Source: Arthrobacter sp. EpRS71 (GTDB taxonomy: Bacteria; Actinomycetota; Actinomycetes; Actinomycetales; Micrococcaceae). Taken from it: DNA of 64,000 bases. The first letter of the stretch is position 1. Each line of letters begins with the position of its first letter. This document shows positions 45,113-54,738 of the stretch, one piece after another. The notes below the pieces were generated by a model that made no database searches, was not told the origin of the DNA, and was given only the letters and a program-made list of their open reading frames with translations. A program made the position numbers and the translations under genes. The stretch spans positions 37,540-101,539 of the forward strand of contig NZ_LNUV01000003.1 in the NCBI RefSeq assembly GCF_001512285.1, read 5' to 3'.

Positions 45113-46222
45113 TTACTTGGTGATCGGGCCGAGTACCGGATCGTCGACGTAAGCGGTCTTCACGTTCTCTGCCGTAACGATCTGCGGAGGCAGGAGGAAC
45201 GCGGGGACGGTCTTGACGCCGTTCTTGTAGGATTCCTTGTCGTTGATTTCCAGTTCCTTGCCGGCCTGGAGGTCCTTCACCATGGTGATGGCGTGCTCAA
45301 CGAGTTTGCGGGTGTCCTTGTTGATGGTGGAGTACTGCTCGCCAGCGATGATCGACTTCACGGACTCAACTTCGGAGTCCTGGCCGGTTACCACGGGGAG
45401 CGGCTTGCCGGCAGCCTTGACGGAGGTCAGGACTGCGCGGGCCAGGGTGTCGTTCGGGGAGAGAACGCCGTCCAGGGAAGCGGTGCCGTAGCTGCCGGTA
45501 AGCAGCGTGTCAGCGCGACGCTGGGCATTTTCAGCCTTCCAACCCTGGGTAACAGCCTGCTCGAACGTGGTCTGGCCGGACAGGACCTTGAGGGTTCCGT
45601 CATCGATCTTCGGCTTCAGGACGCTCATGGCACCGTCAAAGAAGACCTTGGCGTTGGCATCATCCGGGGAGCCGGCGAAGAGCTCCACGTTGTACGGACC
45701 GGAGGCCTTCTTGGCCTTCATGCCGTCCAACAGAGCCTCGCCCTGGAGGACACCAACCTTGAAGTTGTCGTACGCCACGTAGTAGTCCACGTTCTCGGTG
45801 TTGAGAAGCAGACGGTCGTAAGCGATGACTGTGGCGCCGGAGTCCTTGGCCTGCTGGAGCTGCGTACCCAGCTGGGCGCCGTCGATGGCTCCCACAATGA
45901 TGACCTTTGCACCCTTGGTGACCATGGCGCTGATCTGGTTCTGCTGCTCGGACACGCCGCCGTTGGCGAACTGGACGTCGGCCTTGAAGCCAGCGCCGGT
46001 GAGGCCATCGTTGAACAGCTTCTCCGCGAGGACCCAGTTCTCACTGGTTTTCTGCGGAAGTGCGACGCCGATCAGCGAGTCCTTGGGGAACGCTTCCCCG
46101 CCTGCCGTGCTGGTGCTTGAGCCGCTGTCAGTGCGGCCGCAGGCTGTCAGCGCCAGTGCCGCGATGGCAGCGACTGCTGCTGCCTTTCCTGCTTTACCAA
46201 ACATTCGCATATCTTGGTTCAC
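45113..46222 (-). CDS. Sugar ABC transporter substrate-binding lipoprotein (ChvE/XylF-like)
   Basis: 369 residues with GTG at 46222, or 365 with ATG at 46210. Signal sequence ending in LTAC (lipobox). IGVALPQKTSENWVLAEKLFNDG and VIAYDRLLLNTENVDYYVAYDN are characteristic of the ChvE multiple-monosaccharide group, as is the later VVTGQDSEVESVKSI. It is the last gene of the operon, after ATPase and permease. Confidence 0.9.
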   Translation of the reverse strand: MNQDMRMFGKAGKAAAVAAIAALALTACGRTDSGSSTSTAGGEAFPKDSLIGVALPQKTSENWVLAEKLFNDGLTGAGFKADVQFANGGVSEQQNQISAMVTKGAKVIIVGAIDGAQLGTQLQQAKDSGATVIAYDRLLLNTENVDYYVAYDNFKVGVLQGEALLDGMKAKKASGPYNVELFAGSPDDANAKVFFDGAMSVLKPKIDDGTLKVLSGQTTFEQAVTQGWKAENAQRRADTLLTGSYGTASLDGVLSPNDTLARAVLTSVKAAGKPLPVVTGQDSEVESVKSIIAGEQYSTINKDTRKLVEHAITMVKDLQAGKELEINDKESYKNGVKTVPAFLLPPQIVTAENVKTAYVDDPVLGPITK

Positions 46223-46264
46223 TTTCTGTGTGGGTGGGGTGGAGCGAGTCGGTGGGGAAGCGGA

Positions 46265-47536
46265 TTACGCTTCCTTGGAAATGACCTCTTTGGTGGACGT
46301 GGTTTCGTCCGGCTTGATCTCGTTGTTGTTTCGCTGGAATCCCTTGATCAGCATGCCCGTGATGGACCGCTTGCCCTGGGACTTGTTGTAGACATCGAAG
46401 GCGACTGCGGCCAGGAGCACCAGGCCCTTGATGATCTGGGTGAGGTCAGCGCCAACACCCAGGAGCTGAAGGCCGTTGTTGAGGACAGCCATCACCAGGC
46501 CACCGACGATCGAGCCGATCACGGTACCAACACCACCGGTAACGGCGGCGCCACCAATGAAGACGGCTGCGATGGCGTCCAATTCCCAACCGACGCCGTC
46601 GAACGGACCGGATGCCGTGGAGCGGGCAACGAAGATCATGCCGGCCAGGCCAGCCAGGATGGACATGTTCATCATCACCATGAAGTTGACCTTCTTGGAC
46701 TGAACGCCGGAGAGTTCAGCTGCGTGGCGGTTGCCACCTACGGCGTAGACGTGACGGCCAAGGACCGTCTTGTCAGCGATGAACCCGTAGATGAGGACCA
46801 GTACCGCGAGGATCAGGCCGGGGATGGGGAAGGAGGTTCCGGGGCGGCCCGTTGCGAACAGGTACGTTGCGTAAAGGATGGCACCGCAGATCAGGACCAG
46901 CTTGGTGACCTCTACCCAGAGCTCGGGAACATCGGCGCCAAGGGCCTTGGATGCTGCACGGGCACGCAGGGACATGATCACAACGAATGCTGCCGCCACA
47001 ATGCCGATCAGCAGTGTGAGGTTGTTGAATCCGGTGTTAGGGCCAATCTCGGGCAGGTAGCCGGAACCAATGAACTGGAATTCCTTGGAAACCGGGATGG
47101 TGTTGGACTTGCCCACAAACTGGTTGAAGCCACGGAACAGGAGCATGCCGGCCAGGGTCACGATGAAGGCAGGGATGCCCACATACGCCGTCCATAGGCC
47201 TTGCCAAGCGCCGATCACCGCGCCCAGAAGCAAGCCGAAGAGCACGCCTGCCCACCAAGGCAGGCCCCAGTCCCGCATGGCCAGGGCAACCGAAACGCCC
47301 ACGAATGCTGCCACGGAACCCACCGAGAGGTCGATGTGGCCGGCGATGATGACCAGGACCATGCCAATTGCCAGGATGAGGATGTAGGAGTTGCCGTTGA
47401 ACAGGTTGATCACGTTGCCTGGGGTCAACGTGCGGCCCCCGGTGAAGATCTGGAAGAAGACGATAAGTGCCACCAGGGCGAAGATCATGCCGAACTGGCG
47501 GGTATTGCCACCAAAGAGCTTCTTGAGCGCGTTCAT
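46265..47536 (-). CDS. Sugar ABC transporter permease (GguB/MmsB/XylH-like)
   Basis: 423 residues with about ten membrane helices. Family motifs: ILAIGMVLVIIAGHIDLSVGSVAAFVG and the C-terminal GGAAVTGGVGTVIGSIVGGLVMAVLNNGLQLL. It lies 44 bp after the ATPase gene and 42 bp before the binding protein gene. Confidence 0.92.
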   Translation of the reverse strand: MNALKKLFGGNTRQFGMIFALVALIVFFQIFTGGRTLTPGNVINLFNGNSYILILAIGMVLVIIAGHIDLSVGSVAAFVGVSVALAMRDWGLPWWAGVLFGLLLGAVIGAWQGLWTAYVGIPAFIVTLAGMLLFRGFNQFVGKSNTIPVSKEFQFIGSGYLPEIGPNTGFNNLTLLIGIVAAAFVVIMSLRARAASKALGADVPELWVEVTKLVLICGAILYATYLFATGRPGTSFPIPGLILAVLVLIYGFIADKTVLGRHVYAVGGNRHAAELSGVQSKKVNFMVMMNMSILAGLAGMIFVARSTASGPFDGVGWELDAIAAVFIGGAAVTGGVGTVIGSIVGGLVMAVLNNGLQLLGVGADLTQIIKGLVLLAAVAFDVYNKSQGKRSITGMLIKGFQRNNNEIKPDETTSTKEVISKEA

Positions 47537-47580
47537 TGTTTTGGTCCTTGTGTCAGGAAGGGGTCAGGCTGGGCCAACGG

Positions 47581-49137
47581 TCAGGCTGTCTTGCGGGCGG
47601 AAGTCATGAGCTTCATGAGGCTTTCCTGGGTTGCTTCGTTCTTGTCCAGGACACCGGTGATGGCGCCTTCAAAAATGGTGTAGATACGGTCGGACAGGCC
47701 CAGAAGCTCCGGAAGCTCCGAGGAAATGACAATCACTCCCTTGCCCTGGTTGGCGAGCCTCTGGATGATGCCGTAGATCTCGTACTTGGCACCCACATCG
47801 ATTCCACGGGTGGGTTCATCCAGGATCAGAAGGTCCGGATCAGTGAACATCCACTTGGCCAGCACCACCTTCTGTTGGTTACCGCCGGAGAGTTTGGCAA
47901 CGCCTTCCTCAACCGACGGAGTCTTGGTCCGCAGCGATTTCCGGTATTCCTCGGCTATGGAGAATTCCTTGCGGGTGTCCACCACCGTGTAGTTGCTGAT
48001 CTTGTTCAAAGCCGCCGAAACCGTGGTGGTCTTGATGTCGTCCAACAGGTTCAGGCCCAGCGACTTGCGGTCCTCCGTGACGTAACCGAGCCCCGCATCA
48101 ATGGCGGAACGGACGCTGCGGAGATTGACCGGCTTGCCGTCCTTGTACACCTGCCCCTTGATGAAGCGGCCGTAGGAGTGACCGAACAAGGACCGGGCAA
48201 GTTCCGTGCGTCCGGCACCCATGAGACCGGCGAAGCCAACAATTTCGCCCCGGCGGACGTAGAAGTTGGAGCCTTTGCAGATCAGGCGGTCCTGGATCTG
48301 GGGATGTCCCACCGTCCAGTCCTTGACCTCGAAGAAAACTTCACCGATCTTCGGTTCGTGATCGGGGAAACGGGACTCGAGCGTCCTGCCCACCATGCCT
48401 TTGATGATGCGGTCCTCGTCCACGCCATCGCGCTTGACGTTCAACGTTTCGATCGATTTACCGTCACGAATGATGGTGATCTCGTCCGCGATCTGTTCGA
48501 TCTCGTTGAGCTTGTGGGAAATGATGATCGAGGTGATGCCTTTGCCTTTGAGGCCAAGGATCAGGTCCAGCAGGTGCTGGGAATCGGATTCGTTCAGCGC
48601 AGCGGTGGGCTCGTCCAGGATCAGCAGCCGAACGGACTTGTTCAGTGCCTTGGCGATTTCCACCAGCTGCTGCTTACCAACGCCGATTTCCTTGATGGGG
48701 GTGTCCGGGTCTTCCCGGAGGCCCACCCGGGCCAGCAGTTCCATGGAACGCTTGCGCGCTTCTGCCCAGTCGATCACACCCCACTTGGTGGGTTCGTTGC
48801 CCAGGAAGATGTTCTCCATGATGGACAGTTCCGGGATCAACGCCAGTTCCTGGTGGATGATCACGATGCCCGCTGCTTCGCTTGCGCGAATGTCCTTGAA
48901 CTGCTGGGTCTCAGCCTGGTACACGATGTCGCCCGTGTAGCTTCCGTAGCCGTAAACGCCAGACAGGACTTTCATGAGCGTGGATTTACCGGCGCCGTTT
49001 TCTCCACAGATTGCGTGGATTTCGCCGGCCATCACGCGCAGGTTCACATTCGACAAGGCCTTCACGCCGGGGAATTCCTTCGTGATCGAGCGCATCTCCA
49101 AGAGGATGGGATCACCTTGCGTGTCGAGGGATGTCAT
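47581..49137 (-). CDS. Sugar ABC transporter ATP-binding protein, two domains (GguA/XylG-like)
   Basis: 518 residues, two fused ABC domains. First domain: Walker [10 protein letters not shown], signature [13 protein letters not shown], Walker [14 protein letters not shown]. Second domain: degenerate Walker [10 protein letters not shown], signature [14 protein letters not shown], Walker [15 protein letters not shown]. First gene of the ATPase-permease-binding protein operon. A 20 bp operator-like site precedes it, shared with the ROK regulator gene. Confidence 0.93.
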   Translation of the reverse strand: MTSLDTQGDPILLEMRSITKEFPGVKALSNVNLRVMAGEIHAICGENGAGKSTLMKVLSGVYGYGSYTGDIVYQAETQQFKDIRASEAAGIVIIHQELALIPELSIMENIFLGNEPTKWGVIDWAEARKRSMELLARVGLREDPDTPIKEIGVGKQQLVEIAKALNKSVRLLILDEPTAALNESDSQHLLDLILGLKGKGITSIIISHKLNEIEQIADEITIIRDGKSIETLNVKRDGVDEDRIIKGMVGRTLESRFPDHEPKIGEVFFEVKDWTVGHPQIQDRLICKGSNFYVRRGEIVGFAGLMGAGRTELARSLFGHSYGRFIKGQVYKDGKPVNLRSVRSAIDAGLGYVTEDRKSLGLNLLDDIKTTTVSAALNKISNYTVVDTRKEFSIAEEYRKSLRTKTPSVEEGVAKLSGGNQQKVVLAKWMFTDPDLLILDEPTRGIDVGAKYEIYGIIQRLANQGKGVIVISSELPELLGLSDRIYTIFEGAITGVLDKNEATQESLMKLMTSARKTA

Positions 49138-49210
49138 CAGCCCTTACGCCTCCAATGCATGACTTCGTTGTCGGCCCCGCAATGGCGAGGCTGTCTGATG
49201 AAAAAGTAAA

Positions 49211-49254
49211 CTGGATCACCCGTCTTGTCGTCAAGACTTGAACGCATGATCCAG
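49211..49254. promoter_or_regulatory. ROK-regulator operator region before the sugar ABC operon
   Basis: CTTGTCGTCAAGACTTGAAC (49224-49243) matches 17 of 20 bases at 50484-50503 upstream of the ROK gene. It contains the palindrome TCAAGACTTGA and is bracketed by an outer inverted repeat CTGGATCA (49211-49218)/TGATCCAG (49247-49254). Confidence 0.7.
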
Positions 49255-49266
49255 CTAACGATTTCG

Positions 49267-50457
49267 TTACCTACCGGTAATACCGGCGTGTTGGAACACC
49301 AAAGCAGCTGCTCCAAGCGCTTCTGCACGTGCCCCGAGGGAGGACATCGCCAGGTGCGTCGTCTCGCCCACCACAGGCACGGCGTGGCGTACCAGCCCCC
49401 TCCGGATGGGGTCCAAAAGGAGGTCGCCGAGGCCCGCCAGTGGGCCTCCGACCACGATCACTTCAGGGTTAATCAGGTTGGAGACGTTGCCCAGCGCGCG
49501 GCCCACCGCCAAGCCGGCGTCGTCCACTACGCGTTGGGTTGCAGAGTCGCCGGCGAGGCAGTTGCGGACGATGTCCTGCGGCGTCAACAGCGCCTCCTGG
49601 CCGCGCCCCAACAACTCGATCATGGTGGTGGTGGACGCTATCGTTTCGAGGCAACCCCTGTTTCCGCAGCGGCACACCAGGCCGTGCTCATGAATGGTTG
49701 CGTGGCCGATTTCCCCGGTGATGCCAACGTTGCCGTAGTAGGGGAATCCATTGAGGATCAGGCCGGCGCCGATGCCCGAGCCGATCTTGAGGAACATCAG
49801 ATTTGAGACTCCACTGTGCGGCCCCCACGTCACCTCGGACAGGGCGCCCAAGTTCGCGTCGTTATCAACAAAGACGGGGCAGTTCAGCGCCTCCTCCAGC
49901 CGATGGAGGATGTCGATCCCCACCCATTCGGGCAAGATGGCGCCTTGTGCCACGGTGCCTGATCGGCGGTCAATGGGGCCCGGGATGCCCGCCCCGGCCC
50001 CCACTACCGCGGTACGGTCGATCCCGTTCTCTTGGAGCAGTCTTTCCAGCAGCCGGACCGCGGCCGCAATGCCTTCCTCGGCCTGGTGACCCAGCGGCAA
50101 CTCGATGTAATCCTCGGCAATGACGTGATAGCCCAGCGAGGCAAGGACGACCCGCAGGTGCCGCCGTCCGAAGTCGATTCCGACGGCGACCGCACCGTTG
50201 CTGTTCAACCGGACGTTGGTTGCCCGGCGGCCGGAGCTCGTGGTCGGCTCCGTGGATACCAGTCCGGCGTCCTGCATGATTTTGACGATGTTGGACACCG
50301 TTGCCGTGGAGAGTCCGGTTTGACGCGAGAGCTCTGCCTGCGTGGAGGGCCCACTCAGAAGGCATTCAATGATGCGCTGCTGGTTCAGGTGGCGCAGTGC
50401 GGACTGCGAGCCGGGTTTTCTTGGGTGGCTCTTCGTTGAGCGCTGCGTTGCGGACAT
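49267..50457 (-). CDS. ROK-family (XylR-like) transcriptional repressor
   Basis: 396 residues from ATG at 50457. N-terminal winged helix (RIIECLLSGPSTQAELSRQTGLSTATVSNIVKIM) joined to a sugar-kinase-like ROK domain: AVGIDFGRRHLRVVL, FVDNDANLGALSE, and the zinc motif CRCGNRGCLE. As in XylR/NagC-type repressors, sugar binding to the ROK domain should release DNA. Located directly upstream of the sugar ABC operon on the same strand with matching operator sites before both units. Confidence 0.9.
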   Translation of the reverse strand: MSATQRSTKSHPRKPGSQSALRHLNQQRIIECLLSGPSTQAELSRQTGLSTATVSNIVKIMQDAGLVSTEPTTSSGRRATNVRLNSNGAVAVGIDFGRRHLRVVLASLGYHVIAEDYIELPLGHQAEEGIAAAVRLLERLLQENGIDRTAVVGAGAGIPGPIDRRSGTVAQGAILPEWVGIDILHRLEEALNCPVFVDNDANLGALSEVTWGPHSGVSNLMFLKIGSGIGAGLILNGFPYYGNVGITGEIGHATIHEHGLVCRCGNRGCLETIASTTTMIELLGRGQEALLTPQDIVRNCLAGDSATQRVVDDAGLAVGRALGNVSNLINPEVIVVGGPLAGLGDLLLDPIRRGLVRHAVPVVGETTHLAMSSLGARAEALGAAALVFQHAGITGR

Positions 50458-50483
50458 GACAAGAAGATTGCCCCACAATCGAG

Positions 50484-50503
50484 CTTGTAGTCAAGAAGTG
50501 AAC
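50484..50503. promoter_or_regulatory. ROK-regulator operator before its own gene
   Basis: CTTGTAGTCAAGAAGTGAAC, differing at three positions from the site at 49224-49243; it lies 26 bp before the ROK start. Suggests autoregulation. Confidence 0.6.
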
Positions 50504-50853
50504 ACAAGGAGTCAAGCATTGCCGACATACTCCAACGCATGAACACCAGCTATGTACCCCTTGTGGGGCCCGATATGCGCCCCAACTCCATGTTTTGGCG
50601 CGCAGAGTGGGCCCCGCAACGCGGGGGTGTGCGAGGGGTGGGTGTTGTGGGGCCTGGTGTGCTCCCTAAGATCCCGGGTTGGCACGCAGAGTGGGCCCCG
50701 CAACGCGTGGGGGGCGTGCATTGCGTCCTGTTCCGGACAGATGCGGGTCCAATTGCCTCACCATCACCCCTCTTCACGCGCCTACGCTGGACATAAGAAA
50801 CCTCCCGGGCGTGCGAAGCAGGCATCGGGATCAGGCGAAACCAAGGGGTAATG
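50504..50853. other. Gene-free stretch with repeat B4
   Basis: Between the divergent ROK and nitrilase-type genes. It holds two family B repeat units (50561-50704) and then about 150 bp of ordinary sequence that should include the nitrilase promoter. No credible gene. Confidence 0.5.
50561..50704. repeat. Repeat family B, array B4 (2 units, 84 bp apart)
   Basis: Units 50561-50620 and 50645-50704 open TTGTGGGGCC and close CGCAGAGTGGGCCCCGCAAC, so the ends are complementary. The inner parts differ, which argues for older copies than B1/B2. Confidence 0.8.
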
Positions 50854-51699
50854 ATGCTGCTCTCAGTCCTTCAGGCGAACGCTTCCGTCATGGACGTAGA
50901 GGCGAACCTGCGCACCATCGACGACGCCGCGCAGCGCGCCGCCCACGCGGGGGCGGGCCTGCTCCTGACGCCGGAGCTGTTTCCCGTGGGATATGCCCCG
51001 CTGCGTCTGCACGCCGAACTGGACCCAGCCATCCTCCCGGACCTTCGCGAACGCCTGGCAGGCATCGCCCGCCGGCACAAGGTCGGTCTGGTTTACAGCC
51101 TTCCGGCGCTAAGCCGGCAACACACAGCGGACGACGACGCCGCGCAGCCGCCTCACGCTGATGGCGCCTGGCACATCACGGCTACTTTGCTTGACGCCTC
51201 AGGTTCTGAGGTCCTGAACTACGCGAAAGTGCACCTCTTCGGCCCGGAGGAGCACAAGGCGTTCGTAGCCGCCCAAGAACCTCCCGCCGTCGTGGACTTC
51301 AACGGAATCCGGACGTCGATGGTGATCTGCTATGACGTCGAGTTCCCGGAAGCGGTGCGTGCCGCCGCCACGAGGGGCGCCGAACTTCTGCTGGTGCCAA
51401 CGGCCTTGTCCGAGGGCTTCGATAACGTCCCTCAGGTGCTCATCCGTGCCCGTGCGTTGGAGAGCCAGTTGAACGTTGCGTATGCCAACCACAGCGGGCA
51501 CGAGGATGTGTACAACTTCCTGGGCGGCAGCGTGGTGGCCGGGCCGGACGGATCGTTACTCGCGGCGGCGGGTGAGTCCCCAACGCTGCTGTTCGCCGAA
51601 GTTGGCACTGAAACCGTGAAAGCAGCACGCGCTGAAGTTCCGTACCTGAGCGACCGCCGGCCGGAACTGTACGGGCAATGGCGGGACAGGCAGGGCTAG
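50854..51699 (+). CDS. Nitrilase-superfamily carbon-nitrogen hydrolase
   Basis: 281 residues from ATG at 50854, five bases after AAGGGG (ATG at 50851 is too close). The Glu-Lys-Cys triad is visible: Glu in LLTPELFPVGY, Lys in NYAKVHLFG, Cys in SMVICYDVEFPE. Hydrolyses an amide or carbamoyl group. Its 3' end overlaps that of the convergent M50-like gene by four bases. A flavin amine oxidase 8 kb away could supply an amide substrate, but that is speculation. Confidence 0.87.
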   Translation: MLLSVLQANASVMDVEANLRTIDDAAQRAAHAGAGLLLTPELFPVGYAPLRLHAELDPAILPDLRERLAGIARRHKVGLVYSLPALSRQHTADDDAAQPPHADGAWHITATLLDASGSEVLNYAKVHLFGPEEHKAFVAAQEPPAVVDFNGIRTSMVICYDVEFPEAVRAAATRGAELLLVPTALSEGFDNVPQVLIRARALESQLNVAYANHSGHEDVYNFLGGSVVAGPDGSLLAAAGESPTLLFAEVGTETVKAARAEVPYLSDRRPELYGQWRDRQG

Positions 51700-52223
51700 G
51701 GGTCAACCTGAACCAGTTGTATTTGCCGCCGCCATGCTAGTAGGCCTTTGACCAGGCTTCTGCCGTCGCCAAAAAATGGCAACAAGAATATGGCGTGAAG
51801 GAAGAACCACCAGTGAAGTGCGTAGTGAGGCAGCGTCAAGGCAATCGGGACCCCGGCAACACACGCCGCCAATGGGCCGGCCAGGGCGATAAGTGCCGCC
51901 TGCCAACCCACGAGTCTTCCCATGGGAATGACTGAGAATCTCAGCAGTGTGCTCGCAAAGATGACGTGGGTAATTCCCGGGCTCAGCTTGAGGCCGACGA
52001 CGTGGGAGCCCTCGTGAATCACAAAGCCGATCAGCAGGCCGGATGCATGGATCAGCAGCCAAAAGGCCGGTTGCAGAATCCCGGGAATCCCCGCGACCGC
52101 GGTGACTGCGCAGGCAGTGAAGCCGGCAGCGACTGCGGCGGCCGGAACGCGGACGGCCCAAACCAGGCTTTTAACGGCCGCCATGACTTTGACCTCGTCA
52201 ATGGGAACCGTGCTGAGATTCAC
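51696..52223 (-). CDS. Small M50-like membrane metallopeptidase of the putative bacteriocin operon
   Basis: 175 residues, about four hydrophobic segments. HEGSH (in GFVIHEGSHVVGLKL, about residues 69-73) fits the zinc-binding HExxH motif within a membrane segment, and FFGDGRSLVKGLL near the C-terminus supplies a possible third ligand Asp, as in site-2-type proteases. It would cut a substrate within or near the membrane, plausibly the 79-residue peptide encoded at the head of the operon. ATG overlaps the previous stop (ATGA). Confidence 0.7.
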   Translation of the reverse strand: MNLSTVPIDEVKVMAAVKSLVWAVRVPAAAVAAGFTACAVTAVAGIPGILQPAFWLLIHASGLLIGFVIHEGSHVVGLKLSPGITHVIFASTLLRFSVIPMGRLVGWQAALIALAGPLAACVAGVPIALTLPHYALHWWFFLHAIFLLPFFGDGRSLVKGLLAWRRQIQLVQVDP

Positions 52224-52537
52224 CGCTGCTGTGCCTGCAGCAGTTGCTTTTTGCGGAGCTTGAGCTTTTCAAGGACTACAGTGACCGCCACGCAAAAAAC
52301 GAAGATGATGACGAAGATGATCGCAATGGGTGTGCCGTCGGCGACCCCAATTTCCAAGGCCGTTGCGCCGCTGGCCTGCTCGTGGGCCTCGAAGAAGATG
52401 GCACCGAAAAGCCCAAATTTTCTGACGCCCGCGTCCATAGTGGAAAACATGGCCATGATGAATCCTGCCACCACCATTGCCATGGTGATCACAAATGAGA
52501 CGGAAAATGCCGTGATAACTCTAAGAAGCCACTTCAT
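52220..52537 (-). CDS. Small two-helix membrane protein, possible immunity factor
   Basis: 105 residues, membrane helices at about 8-32 and 70-92, an extracytoplasmic loop between them and a basic C-terminal tail (KLKLRKKQ). No family recognised. Start overlaps the upstream permease gene by 17 bases, end overlaps the M50-like gene. In bacteriocin loci such a protein often gives self-protection; that role is inferred only from position and size. Confidence 0.65.
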   Translation of the reverse strand: MKWLLRVITAFSVSFVITMAMVVAGFIMAMFSTMDAGVRKFGLFGAIFFEAHEQASGATALEIGVADGTPIAIIFVIIFVFCVAVTVVLEKLKLRKKQLLQAQQR

Positions 52538-53948
52538 GGCGTCGAATCCTTTCCATCCTCTGCATGCCGAGGATGCTGTACGTCACAACCAAGATATTTA
52601 GAACTGAGTAAACTACTGCGCTTATCGCCGGTTCGAGATTGAATACGTTGAGGCCGAGCGCGATCGTCAAGATGACGATAATCGCCAGCACCGCACCGAC
52701 CAGAACAGTGAATGGGTTCCCCTTTTCCGGTGGAAACGCAATACCAATGAGAGTGGAGATAAGAATGTTGCTGAGGCAGAATCCTGCTACGGGCAAACAC
52801 GCAGAGAGCTCAATGCCTTGAGCAAGGCTGGCCGCGGTAACCGGAATCGCGACCGTAACCCAGAGGATTATCTGCGAGCCGAGGATGCTCGCGTAGTTCC
52901 TCCACGCGCTGACGTGCAGCACTGACATGCGCCGCAATGGTTCAGAATTTACGTAGGCGTACACACCCTGAAATGTAATGAGAGCCAAAACATAGGGTGG
53001 AATGACAATGTGTTGCAGCCATGCAAACAGCGAAAACGCTAAGACGAAGATGACGGAAACGAGCGTTTCGAAGCTGCGGAACAGCACCAGCGTGTAGGCC
53101 CCCAGCCTCCACGTTGCAATCTTGGAAGGAAGCAAGATGATGAAGCGACGGAGGGGGACGTACGCTCTGGGAGCAGCGGCTACGATGCCGGCAATAACGG
53201 CCACGGAGGCTGCGGCAAAGCTCACCACCGCGAGCCACAATCCGAAGTTCTTTTCAAGTGTGGAGTACACCAGCAGCGGCGAACTGTAGTCACGCCCCTC
53301 GACGAAGCTCTCGGCAATCACCGCCGTCTGCTCATTCGTATAGGGGAACAGAACTGAGAGGCCTATCGCCAGGACAATCGGTACCAGTAGTCCTCGGAGC
53401 CGTGCCAGCCGCATGATGAGGAGGCTGCGTTCCAAGAGATAGTAGGCCAGGCTGAGGAGAAGATAGACAGTCGCTACGGGAAGCCAAATGCACACCGCAA
53501 TCTTCGTAATGAAATCCGGCCCCTCAAGAAGCACCGTTGATATCGAGAATGCGCCGAAAACGAAAACCGTCATCACTGCCACCACCGATGCCTCGAATAA
53601 AGCGAAGGCAAGCGTTCGTTCCTTGTTGGTGGCAGGAAGGTGAAAGGACAACTTTAGAAGCTCATCCGCCTTCAAGAAGAGGACCCGTATCAGCGTGTAC
53701 GCAATGAGGACCCAAAAACCCACCGAAACGTTGGCGATTGCGAGGACGGGTTCGAATAAATCAGTTCCGCCGAGATACTGCCGCATCACCGTGTAGCTGA
53801 GAACATTGAATCCCGCAAATCCGAGCAGCACAATAAAGGCGCCAGCGATTCGCATTGCTCTCGAGGCCAGGAGTCCACGTCCCAGAACCCGCCGGAGAAT
53901 GAATGTCCAAAATAATCGAAACAACAGGATAATGCTTTCGAGCCGCAT
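52521..53948 (-). CDS. Multi-pass membrane protein, ABC exporter permease partner
   Basis: 475 residues, about twelve hydrophobic segments and no soluble domain. It begins one base after the stop of the ABC ATPase gene, so it is almost surely the membrane component of that transporter. I do not recognise the family. GC content is visibly lower than in flanking genes. Confidence 0.7.
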   Translation of the reverse strand: MRLESIILLFRLFWTFILRRVLGRGLLASRAMRIAGAFIVLLGFAGFNVLSYTVMRQYLGGTDLFEPVLAIANVSVGFWVLIAYTLIRVLFLKADELLKLSFHLPATNKERTLAFALFEASVVAVMTVFVFGAFSISTVLLEGPDFITKIAVCIWLPVATVYLLLSLAYYLLERSLLIMRLARLRGLLVPIVLAIGLSVLFPYTNEQTAVIAESFVEGRDYSSPLLVYSTLEKNFGLWLAVVSFAAASVAVIAGIVAAAPRAYVPLRRFIILLPSKIATWRLGAYTLVLFRSFETLVSVIFVLAFSLFAWLQHIVIPPYVLALITFQGVYAYVNSEPLRRMSVLHVSAWRNYASILGSQIILWVTVAIPVTAASLAQGIELSACLPVAGFCLSNILISTLIGIAFPPEKGNPFTVLVGAVLAIIVILTIALGLNVFNLEPAISAVVYSVLNILVVTYSILGMQRMERIRRHEVAS

Positions 53949-54665
53949 CTACTCGACTTCCATTGACTGGATGTACTCAGAAGCAAGGGCCGAGAGGTTG
54001 CCATAGTCCTTGTTGACTGAACCCAGGTCCCCTTGGAAGACCAGGGCTCCTTGGATGAGGACGGCAACGTCATCGGCCACATTCTCAAGAACGTTGAAGT
54101 CATGGCTGCACAAGAGTACCGAGCGCCCATCGCCTGCGAGTTTCCGGACGTCTTTTTCGAAGACCTTTACTGATTCGATGTCCACTCCATTGAGTGTCTC
54201 ATCGATAACAGTGAGACGACGTTCCAACATGAATGCGGCAATGAGCTGGAGTTTCTTACGCATTCCATGGGAGTAGTCCTCAATGAGGTCACGGTGACGA
54301 CCGCTCATTGAATAGCGGTCAAAGTGATGACCAAGGACATTCAGATCGAGCGGTTCGGTGTAGAGACCATGCATGAATCGAAGGTATTCTTCACCGGTTA
54401 GGAACTCGGGCAGGTAATCATTGCTCGAGAGGTATATGGCAGACATTTTCGCACTGCGACTGGAATTCCGATGCCCGTTGATGTGGACGCTGCCACCCTG
54501 CATTTGCAGCAGGTCCAAAATCACCCTTATGAGGGTTGACTTGCCTGATCCGTTGGGGCCGATAAGACCCATAATTCTGTTTCCGGAAATGCTGAGTGAG
54601 ACGTCATGCAGGACTTGCTTCTGAAAGTTGTACGCATAATCGATGTGGTCGACAGTAAGGGGCAT
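53949..54665 (-). CDS. ABC transporter ATP-binding protein of the putative bacteriocin operon
   Basis: 238 residues from ATG at 54665; the longer frame to 54806 would run over the peptide gene. Walker A GPNGSGKST, signature YSHGMRKKLQLIAAF (diverged LSGGQ), Walker B RLTVIDETLNGVD, H-loop LLCSHDFNV. The SHGM-type signature is common in single-domain exporter or immunity ATPases of peptide antibiotics. Follows the peptide gene by 73 bp. Confidence 0.85.
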   Translation of the reverse strand: MPLTVDHIDYAYNFQKQVLHDVSLSISGNRIMGLIGPNGSGKSTLIRVILDLLQMQGGSVHINGHRNSSRSAKMSAIYLSSNDYLPEFLTGEEYLRFMHGLYTEPLDLNVLGHHFDRYSMSGRHRDLIEDYSHGMRKKLQLIAAFMLERRLTVIDETLNGVDIESVKVFEKDVRKLAGDGRSVLLCSHDFNVLENVADDVAVLIQGALVFQGDLGSVNKDYGNLSALASEYIQSMEVE

Positions 54666-54738
54666 TGGGCTTTGGCTCCATGGTCTGGCTGTGGTGGTGG
54701 CATCGCACGACGATGCCACCACCGCGGTTATCTGACGA

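Noticed and set aside
47536..49209. A 557-codon plus-strand frame opposite the sugar ABC ATPase gene.
   Set aside because: Shadow frame; the minus-strand gene has full Walker motifs in both halves.
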